DNA of 53,305 bases from Prevotella sp. (lineage in GTDB: Bacteria > Bacteroidota > Bacteroidia > Bacteroidales > Bacteroidaceae), in contig JAFZSR010000089.1 of the NCBI GenBank assembly GCA_017619275.1, positions 1 through 53,305 of the forward strand, written 5' to 3'. A model generated the notes under the pieces. The model had not been told where the DNA came from. It ran no database searches and worked only from the letters and a program-made list of their open reading frames with translations. Positions 42,342-48,082 of the stretch are shown in pieces. A program made the position numbers and the translations under genes. Every line of letters begins with the position of its first letter. Within the stretch, counting starts at the first letter, position 1.

Positions 42342-42941
42342 CTATTTAGTAATATTTAACGAATCGTCACCCTCCATTTCCACCAAATGCCTGGGCAGGG
42401 TGATGACCTTGAGCCGCTCGTACCAGATGCGCGTGGAACCAGCTATGCGCCGCTGCACATGGCTGCTGATGATGTAGTAGCTGGCGGAGTACTCGTCCAT
42501 GAGCGCCAGGAAGGCACTCTTGATGCGCGAACATTTCTCATTAATGGCGTTGTCGAGGGGGTTCACCAGATGCGCCACGCCCTCCAGAATCTTCTCTTTA
42601 TCCATCAAGCGCGCCGTCTTCAGGTAATAGCGGGTGAGCTCGTCGCGATAATCAGCCAGGCGCTTGAACTCAATGCCCTCGGGGTGAGCCAGGAAAAGCA
42701 GATACACGGCCTTGAGCACGGGCTGCAGGTCCACCTCTTGCTTCCCCACGAAGAAGCGATAGTCGGCGGTGATGCGCAGCGGCTGCAGACGGCCCTTGAC
42801 AGCCTCCAGGCGCAGCGTCTCAATCATGGGCACACCCAGCGCTTGCAGCAGCAGGTCGGTGCGGCCAGCAGCCTGCAACTGGCGCGCCAGCACGCCCAGC
42901 TCGGAGGCCATTTCCTCATGTGAGAGATTCAGATAGGGCAT
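42342..42941 (-). CDS. conserved protein of unknown function, downstream of ftsZ
   Basis: A 199-residue soluble, mainly helical protein. Recognisable stretches are KAVYLLFLAHPEGIEFKRLA followed by DYRDELTRYY and, after a gap, NPLDNAINEKCSRIKSAFLA. I recall similar stretches in unnamed Bacteroidota proteins but no function. The C-terminus (TRIWYERLKVITLPRHLVEM) is basic. It begins 9 nt after ftsZ, so the two are almost certainly co-transcribed, and the gene's own promoter is not visible. A regulatory or DNA-binding role is possible from the compact helical pattern, but this is inference. Confidence 0.75.
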   Translation of the reverse strand: MPYLNLSHEEMASELGVLARQLQAAGRTDLLLQALGVPMIETLRLEAVKGRLQPLRITADYRFFVGKQEVDLQPVLKAVYLLFLAHPEGIEFKRLADYRDELTRYYLKTARLMDKEKILEGVAHLVNPLDNAINEKCSRIKSAFLALMDEYSASYYIISSHVQRRIAGSTRIWYERLKVITLPRHLVEMEGDDSLNITK

Positions 42942-42950
42942 GGGCGGTCT

Positions 42951-44282
42951 TTAATAATCGTCGTCGTTGATCATATCGCCAATCTTCTTGTTCAGCCAGC
43001 TCTTCCAGCGTCCCAGCGTGGTGGTGGGCTGCGAGGGGCGAGCAGGCTCGGCAGGTGCGGCAGGCTTGGTAGGTGCGGTAGGTTCTTCGGTAGGTGCTGT
43101 AGGTGCTGTAGGTTCGGTAGGTGTTGTAGGGGGTTCGGAGTCGAAGGGTTCTGGGGTGGCTGGCTCCGGTTCGCTGGCGGCCACCACGTCGAACTGCGGG
43201 TTGGGGGCGTCCTGTGCATCCTGCTCCTTCACCAGCGGACGGTAGAGCTTACCTATCAGTTGGTCGTAGTGTTCGTCCTCCAGTTCGTCGCTCTCGGTCC
43301 GAGCCATCAGCTCGTCGCCCATGTCGGTAGCAAGGATAATCACCTTGGCATCCTCGCCCAACGACTCGTCCTCGGAGGTGCCCCAGATCACATCGATATC
43401 GGGGTCGAGCTGGTCGAAGAATTCCGATATCTCCTCCATCTCATGCACAAGGATGGGGGCTTGCGAACTGAAATAGATATTGAAGAGGATGCGCTTGGCA
43501 TGGTTGATGTCATTGCCATGCAGCAGGGGCGAGTCGAGCGCATCCAGGATGGCGCGCTCCACGCGGTGCTCGCCGTTGGCACGACCGATGGCCATGATAG
43601 CGCCACCCCCGCCGCGCATGGTGGTCTCCACGTCGCGGAAGTCCAGGTTGATGTTGCCGGGCGAGCTGATGGTGATAAGCTCGGAGATGCCCTTCACAGC
43701 GTTCTTCAGCACGTTGTCGGCCTCGGCAAGGGCATCCTTGAGCGACATGCCGGTATTGCTATACACATCGCAGAGCCGCTCGTTGTTCACGATAAGGATG
43801 GCGTCAACATTCTTGCGCAGCTCTTCGACACCCTTCAGGGCCTTGATGATTTTGCGCCGATGCTCGAAATGGAAGGGGATGGTCACCACGCCGATGGTGA
43901 GCAGTCCGCGGTCCTTGGCCACCTTGGCCACCACGGGAGCAGCGCCAGTGCCTGTACCACCACCCATGGTGGCGGTGACAAACACCATGCGGGTATGGTC
44001 GTCGAGCAGACGCTCCAGACTGTCAATGCTGCTCTCGGCCTCGGAGCGGCCAATCTCGGGACGGCCGCCGGCTCCCAAGCCAGCCCCCAGCTGCAGCTTC
44101 ACGGGCACCGGCGAGTGTTTGAGCGACGAACTATCGGTGTTCGTCACGGCAAAGGCCACACCCTGTATGCCCTCGTCGTACATGCGGCTCACGGCGTTGC
44201 AGCCACCACCACCTACACCTATCACTTTGATAATGTTTTGCATCTGGTCCTCCACAGGGCCAAAATCAAGGATGTCGTCCAT
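42951..44282 (-). CDS. ftsZ: cell division protein FtsZ
   Basis: Tubulin-like GTPase that builds the division ring. The start at 44282 (MDDILDFGPVEDQM) lies about 15 nt after the predicted transcription start; the longer frame to 44369 crosses the promoter. Visible are IIKVIGVGGGGCNAVSRM, the signature GGGTGTGAAPVVAKVAKD, and the T7 loop NLDFRDVETTMRGGGGAI with both catalytic Asp. After residue 340 comes a Pro/Thr/Ala/Glu linker encoded by 9-bp tandem units, ending TTTLGRWKSWLNKKIGDM and an acidic end. The usual partner-binding peptide (DIPAFLR-like) is not seen. No other division or wall gene precedes it. Confidence 0.97.
   Translation of the reverse strand: MDDILDFGPVEDQMQNIIKVIGVGGGGCNAVSRMYDEGIQGVAFAVTNTDSSSLKHSPVPVKLQLGAGLGAGGRPEIGRSEAESSIDSLERLLDDHTRMVFVTATMGGGTGTGAAPVVAKVAKDRGLLTIGVVTIPFHFEHRRKIIKALKGVEELRKNVDAILIVNNERLCDVYSNTGMSLKDALAEADNVLKNAVKGISELITISSPGNINLDFRDVETTMRGGGGAIMAIGRANGEHRVERAILDALDSPLLHGNDINHAKRILFNIYFSSQAPILVHEMEEISEFFDQLDPDIDVIWGTSEDESLGEDAKVIILATDMGDELMARTESDELEDEHYDQLIGKLYRPLVKEQDAQDAPNPQFDVVAASEPEPATPEPFDSEPPTTPTEPTAPTAPTEEPTAPTKPAAPAEPARPSQPTTTLGRWKSWLNKKIGDMINDDDY
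43042..43139 (-). repeat. 9-bp tandem units coding the FtsZ linker
   Basis: Units related to GTAGGTGCT on the plus strand recur at 9-bp steps, most regularly at about 43090-43130, encoding Pro-Thr-Ala or Pro-Thr-Glu triplets on the minus strand. Length change here would keep the reading frame. Confidence 0.7.
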
Positions 44283-44303
44283 AGTCTGTCTGGAAATTTT
44301 TGG

Positions 44304-44335
44304 CAAAATTACAAATAATCCTCCATCCCACCAAA
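44304..44335 (-). promoter_or_regulatory. promoter of ftsZ
   Basis: On the minus strand TTTG (44335 to 44332), 20 nt, TAATTTTG (44311 to 44304). The predicted start near 44297 gives a very short leader before the ATG at 44282. Confidence 0.75.
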
Positions 44336-44410
44336 TCTCCGCAAGCCTTGTGATGAATATTTTTCCCAAACATCTATAAACAAGTCCCAGTCTTTTCGTT
44401 TGTTTAAACT

Positions 44411-44485
44411 GCGACGCAATCTATATAAATCGTGACGCAGTCTTTATAGATTACGACGCAGTTTATAAAGATTACGACGTGGTCT
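44411..44485. repeat. 21-bp tandem repeat array, copy 2
   Basis: GACGCA starts at 44413, 44434 and 44455 and its variant GACGTG at 44476: four units, each exactly 21 bp apart, with AT-rich halves (CTATATAAAT, CTTTATAGAT, TTTATAAAGA). It lies between ftsZ and the tRNA terminator. The 300-nt space around it contains no gene. Confidence 0.9.
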
Positions 44486-44572
44486 GAAAAATGTCAGCGT
44501 GTCCAGAGTAAAAAAAATGGAGGATCAGATTGTCACGCCCGCCCCTGCCAGGTTCAGCATCCGCACCATAAC

Positions 44573-44599
44573 AAAAAAAGAGAGCCTTTTCGGCTCTCT
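44573..44599 (-). terminator. intrinsic terminator of the tRNA transcript
   Basis: On the minus strand GAGAGCC-type stem (AGAGAGCC, loop GAAAA, GGCTCTCT) followed by seven T. It begins 5 nt after the end of the Val tRNA. Confidence 0.92.
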
Positions 44600-44603
44600 C
44601 TTG

Positions 44604-44678
44604 TAGGAACATTGGGACTCGAACCCAAGACCTCTTCAATGTGACTGAAGCGCTCTAAACCAACTGAGCTATGCTCCT
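44604..44678 (-). tRNA. tRNA-Val (anticodon CAC)
   Basis: 75 nt folding as a full cloverleaf on the minus strand. Acceptor AGGAGCA pairs with TGTTCCT, discriminator A; D-stem GCTC/GAGC; anticodon stem CTTCA/TGAAG with loop GTCACAT, giving CAC; T-stem TTGGG/CCCAA with loop TTCGAGT. CCA is not encoded. The loop also contains GTC, but the position after T33 gives CAC. Confidence 0.88.
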
Positions 44679-44692
44679 GTTTCTTTGCCTTG

Positions 44693-44766
44693 TGAACCCG
44701 AAGGGATTCAAACCCTTGACCTTCAGAACCGGAATCTGACGCTCTATTCAGCTAAGCTACGGGTCC
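44693..44766 (-). tRNA. tRNA-Arg (anticodon CCG)
   Basis: 74 nt on the minus strand. Acceptor GGACCCG pairs with CGGGTTC (one G-T pair), discriminator A; anticodon stem TCAGA/TCTGA with loop TTCCGGT, giving CCG; T-stem AAGGG/CCCTT with loop TTTGAAT. CCA is not encoded. It is transcribed ahead of the Val tRNA, 14 nt apart, from a shared promoter. Confidence 0.93.
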
Positions 44767-44797
44767 TCATCCTGCGGCTTGTTCATCTAAGCGGGTG

Positions 44798-44829
44798 CAA
44801 AGTTAGACATATTTTTTCGTTCCAACAAA
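44798..44829 (-). promoter_or_regulatory. promoter of the tRNA pair
   Basis: On the minus strand TTTG (44829 to 44826), 20 nt, TAACTTTG (44805 to 44798), about 32 nt before the Arg tRNA. Confidence 0.8.
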
Positions 44830-44869
44830 TTTTTTGCCACTTTTTTTTCTTTCATCGCAGAATTATTCG

Positions 44870-44877
44870 TAATTTTG
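44870..44877 (+). promoter_or_regulatory. -7 element of the DUF4348-murB transcript
   Basis: TAATTTTG fits the consensus; no good -33 box is seen. The start near 44884 leaves about 30 nt to the ATG at 44914 and excludes an upstream start at 44875. Confidence 0.55.
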
Positions 44878-44913
44878 CATCGTAAAAAAGAACAGATTCA
44901 TCAAAACCACTCG

Positions 44914-45741
44914 ATGAAAAGGATTCGTTTCACACAGGCGGCAGTGCTGCTGGCCCTGTTGATGATGCAAGCTGCAAGCTGCATCGGCGGCTCATCGTCG
45001 AAGAACGCACAAGCGGAAGAAGCCGAGGAAGAGCCATTGCCAGAGAGGTATGAGAACGACGACCTGCCACCAGCCGCCGACGAACTCTTCGACGACTTTG
45101 TGTACTACTTCGCCAGCAACGAACAGCTGCAACGACGCAGGACAGTTTTCCCCATTGCAGTGAAGGAGGGGAAGAAGACCACCATGATTGAGCAGGAGCA
45201 ATGGACGATGGACTCCATCTTCATGAACGTGGGCGAATACTTACTCATCTTCGACAAGCCGGAAGAGCGTGAGATGATAAACGACACCACCATGAAGAAG
45301 GTGGTGGTGGAGAAGCTCTTCCTCAATGCCGACTCGATGAAGCAATACCAGTTTGAGCGCAAGGAAGGAAGATGGAATCTGTGCGAAATCAGAAAACAAC
45401 GGTTGCAAGGACATCCCAACGCCGCTTTCCTGAAGTTTTACCAACAGTTTGCCAGCGACTCGGCTTTTCAAGCCAATAGCCTAGCCGACGAGATTGCTTT
45501 CTCCGGTGCCGACCCCGAAGACGACTTTGCGCAGATGGACGGTTTCATCACCCCCGACTCGTGGGAGGCTTTTGCTCCCGAACTGCCACAAGACAGCATC
45601 TACCACATTGACTACGGACGGCACGACGCCCGCTCAAAAAACAAGGTGCTGGTGATCTGCGGCATCTCCAACGGAATGGAGATGGAACTCGCTTTCCAGC
45701 AGAAACGGGGCAAATGGAAGCTGACACGACTGACAGAATAG
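44914..45741 (+). CDS. DUF4348 family lipoprotein
   Basis: 275 residues with a lipoprotein signal (LLMMQAASCIGG). An acidic spacer (EEAEEEPLPERYENDDLPPA) leads into the domain: DELFDDFVYYFASNEQLQRR, TTMIEQEQWTMDSIFMNVG, KKVVVEKLFLNADSMKQYQF and a closing FQQKRGKWKLTRLTE. The pattern of short helices and beta strands ending in W-K resembles NTF2-like folds; function is unknown. It is 10 nt ahead of murB and shares its transcript, which suggests a wall-related or at least envelope role. Confidence 0.82.
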   Translation: MKRIRFTQAAVLLALLMMQAASCIGGSSSKNAQAEEAEEEPLPERYENDDLPPAADELFDDFVYYFASNEQLQRRRTVFPIAVKEGKKTTMIEQEQWTMDSIFMNVGEYLLIFDKPEEREMINDTTMKKVVVEKLFLNADSMKQYQFERKEGRWNLCEIRKQRLQGHPNAAFLKFYQQFASDSAFQANSLADEIAFSGADPEDDFAQMDGFITPDSWEAFAPELPQDSIYHIDYGRHDARSKNKVLVICGISNGMEMELAFQQKRGKWKLTRLTE

Positions 45742-45751
45742 AGACCCAGCT

Positions 45752-46765
45752 ATGAAAGACTATAGCGACTACAGTCTGCTGAAGCATAACACCTTTGGCA
45801 TCGACGCCCGATGCAGCCGTTTCCTGGAATACGACAACAGAGAGGAAGCGGCCGAGGTGGCGAGGATGCTACGTGAGAGCGAAGCGCCCTTCATGGTGAT
45901 TGGGGCAGGCAGTAACCTGCTGCTGACGCGCGACTATGAGGGTACGGTGGTGCATGCTGCCGTGAAAGGCATCTCGCTAACCATCGATGGCAACACGGCT
46001 TGGCTGCGCTGCGGAAGCGGAGAGACCTGGGACGACGTGGTGGCGTGGACGGTGGGGCAAGGCATCGCCGACCTGACATGCCTGTCGCTCATCCCGGGCG
46101 ACGTGGGCGCATCGGCCGTGCAGAACATCGGTGCCTACGGTTCCGAGGCCGCACAGTTCATCGCACAAGTGAGCGCCGTGGAGATAGCCACTGGCCAGCG
46201 CATGGACATCGGCGCAGCCGACTGCCACTACGGCTATCGCGACAGCCGATTCAAGCATGAATGGAAAAACCGCTTCCTCATCACCCACGTCACCTACAAG
46301 CTGCAGTGCGACCGCATGCCGTCACTGGAATATGGAAACATTCGCGCTGAACTGGACAAACAGGGAACGGCCCACCCCACCCCGCTGCAACTGCGACAAG
46401 CCATTATCGACATTCGCCAGGCCAAGTTGCCAGAACCCTCGGAACTGGGCAATGCCGGCAGCTTCTTCATGAACCCTGTGGTGGAGCGGAACGTGTTTGA
46501 ACGACTGGCAAAGCTATATCCCGGCATGCCCCACTATCATGTGAATGAAGCCGAAGAAAAGATCCCTGCCGGCTGGCTGATAGAGCAGTGCGGCTGGAAG
46601 GGGCGCTCGATGGGAAGGGCAGGCGTTTATGCAAAGCAGGCGCTGGTGCTGGTGAACCTGGGCGGTGCCACAGGCATAGACGTCAAAGCCCTGTGCGAGG
46701 CTGTGCAGCACGACGTGAAAGAAAAGTTTGGAATATGGCTGAAGCCGGAAGTGAATATCGTATGA
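45752..46765 (+). CDS. murB: UDP-N-acetylenolpyruvoylglucosamine reductase
   Basis: Reduces the enolpyruvyl group to make UDP-N-acetylmuramate for peptidoglycan, using FAD and NADPH. 337 residues, close to E. coli MurB (342). FAD-binding segments are FMVIGAGSNLLLTRDYEGTV and IPGDVGASAVQNIGAYGSEA; the tyrosine-containing loop YGYRDSRFKHEWKNRFLI marks the type I form. The proton-donor Ser is in ELGNAGSFFMNPVV, and the final block is AGWLIEQCGWKGRSMGRAGV. Its stop overlaps the next start as ATGA (46762-46765). Confidence 0.97.
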   Translation: MKDYSDYSLLKHNTFGIDARCSRFLEYDNREEAAEVARMLRESEAPFMVIGAGSNLLLTRDYEGTVVHAAVKGISLTIDGNTAWLRCGSGETWDDVVAWTVGQGIADLTCLSLIPGDVGASAVQNIGAYGSEAAQFIAQVSAVEIATGQRMDIGAADCHYGYRDSRFKHEWKNRFLITHVTYKLQCDRMPSLEYGNIRAELDKQGTAHPTPLQLRQAIIDIRQAKLPEPSELGNAGSFFMNPVVERNVFERLAKLYPGMPHYHVNEAEEKIPAGWLIEQCGWKGRSMGRAGVYAKQALVLVNLGGATGIDVKALCEAVQHDVKEKFGIWLKPEVNIV

Positions 46766-47532
46766 TGAGAGTCACCCTGTTAGGAACGGGCACCTCGTGC
46801 GGTGTGCCAGTGATTGGCTGCCAGTGCAATGTTTGCCAGAGCCATGACGCCAAGGACCAGCGACTGCGCTGCTCCATCATGGTGGAAACTGAAAACACTC
46901 GACTACTGGTGGACTGCGGCCCCGACTTCCGCCAACAAATACTGCCGCAACCCTTCCGCCGCATCGACGGCATCCTGGTGACGCACTCGCACTACGACCA
47001 TGTGGGAGGAATGGACGACATCAGGCCCTACTGCCAGTTTGGACAAATCAACGTCTATGCCGACCCCATCGCCCGCAAGGGAATGCTCGAGATGCTGCCC
47101 TATTGTTTCGCCGAGAACCGCTATCCCGGCGTGCCAGCCATCGGTCTGCATGAAATCCGGGCAGGACAACCGATAACGATTGGCGACATTGAGATTCTTC
47201 CTGTGGAGGTGATGCACGGACGGTTGCCCATCCTGGGCTATAGATTTGGGCACTTCGCCTATATCACCGACATGAAAACCATCGCCCCCGACCAGCTGGC
47301 CCTGCTGAAAGGCGTTCGCACGCTGGTGGTCAATGCCTTGCGTTTCGACAAACCCCATCATTCCCACCAACTGGTGGACGACGCCATTGAGTTTGCCCAT
47401 GAGGTGGGAGCACAACGCACGCTCCTCACCCATCTGTGCCACGACATCGGGCTGCACCACGAGGCCAACGCCCGTCTGCCCAAAGGGGTGGAGCTGGCCT
47501 ACGACGGACAGGTGTTAGAACTCGGTGAATGA
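46762..47532 (+). CDS. MBL-fold metallohydrolase
   Basis: A 257-residue cytosolic metallo-beta-lactamase-fold hydrolase. Blocks: LLGTGTSCGVPVIGCQCNVC with an extra Cys pair, LLVDCGPDFRQQIL, the metal motif THSHYDHVGGMDD, VEVMHGRLPILGYRFGHFAY and LLTHLCHDIGLHHEAN. This is the PhnP/Lactamase_B_2 group, whose members act on cyclic phosphodiesters. The start overlaps murB (ATGA), implying coupled translation; a second ATG follows at once. An upstream frame to 46588 lies inside murB and is not used. The 3' end overlaps cdd by 18 nt in opposite direction. Confidence 0.88.
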   Translation: MMRVTLLGTGTSCGVPVIGCQCNVCQSHDAKDQRLRCSIMVETENTRLLVDCGPDFRQQILPQPFRRIDGILVTHSHYDHVGGMDDIRPYCQFGQINVYADPIARKGMLEMLPYCFAENRYPGVPAIGLHEIRAGQPITIGDIEILPVEVMHGRLPILGYRFGHFAYITDMKTIAPDQLALLKGVRTLVVNALRFDKPHHSHQLVDDAIEFAHEVGAQRTLLTHLCHDIGLHHEANARLPKGVELAYDGQVLELGE

Positions 47533-47988
47533 CAACGGCATCAGGTTGCTGATACCATCCATTACAAACACTTTCTTCTTCCCATAGAGCAGGATGCGCA
47601 GCTTACGGCCATAGCGCGTCTCGGTCTCGATGAGCACTTGGCGACAGGGACCACAGGGCGACACGGGCTCGTCGGTAAGCTCGCCCTGGGTGTCGCGGGC
47701 AGCAATGGCCAGCATCACTGGGGGCACGTCGGGATGTTGCGCACCAGCGGCAAAGAGGGCCGACCGCTCGGCACAGAGGCCAGAAGGGAAGGCAGCATTC
47801 TCCTGATTGCAACCAGGAAGAAGGGTTCCATCGGCCAAAAGCAAGGCTGCCCCCACATGGAAATGAGAATAGGGGGCATAGGAATGGGCCGTGGAATCGA
47901 TGGCCATATCAATCAACGAACGCTCAGCGTCGGAAAGCTCGTCCATCTGGCATTCCTTAATCTGGACTTTTAGTTTCAGGTCTTTCAT
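47515..47988 (-). CDS. cdd: cytidine deaminase
   Basis: Deaminates cytidine and deoxycytidine to uridine forms in pyrimidine salvage. 157 residues, close to the homotetrameric type (about 130-160). The substrate motif SHFHVGAALLLADG, the catalytic CAE in PSGLCAERSALFAAG and the zinc Cys pair in SPCGPCRQVLIE are all present. The first 22 residues (KVQIKECQMDELSDAER) form a short extra N-terminal segment. Convergent with the MBL gene, with an 18-nt overlap of coding ends. Confidence 0.96.
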   Translation of the reverse strand: MKDLKLKVQIKECQMDELSDAERSLIDMAIDSTAHSYAPYSHFHVGAALLLADGTLLPGCNQENAAFPSGLCAERSALFAAGAQHPDVPPVMLAIAARDTQGELTDEPVSPCGPCRQVLIETETRYGRKLRILLYGKKKVFVMDGISNLMPLSFTEF

Positions 47989-48021
47989 ATTATTGTTTTA
48001 AGCTTTACTTTTCACTTATAT

Positions 48022-48082
48022 GGTCCACAGAAAACACAGAAGACTCAGAATTCTTCTGTGAGTTCTGTGTCCTCTGTGGACT
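48022..48082. repeat. inverted arms of 9-bp CTGTG-type repeats
   Basis: Right arm: TTCTGTGAG, TTCTGTGTC, CTCTGTGGA (48054-48080). Left arm (48024-48050) is the inverted form of similar units, TCCACAGAA onward. The two arms pair along about 25 bp with a few mismatches around a central GAATTC. The structure ends at the stop codon of the 48081-50654 gene and could terminate its transcript. Confidence 0.82.

Noticed and set aside
44283-44369. 29-residue N-terminal extension of FtsZ
   Set aside because: It spans the predicted promoter (44304-44335), and the known family start MDDILDF-like is at 44282.
44604-44678. reading the first tRNA as Asp (GTC)
   Set aside because: With a 7-base loop GTCACAT and the conserved T at position 33, the anticodon is CAC; GTC would need a shifted stem that does not pair.
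46588-46761. long N-terminal extension of the MBL-fold gene
   Set aside because: It lies within murB in another frame; the ATGA overlap with murB and the family start MRVTLLGTGTS fix the start at 46762.
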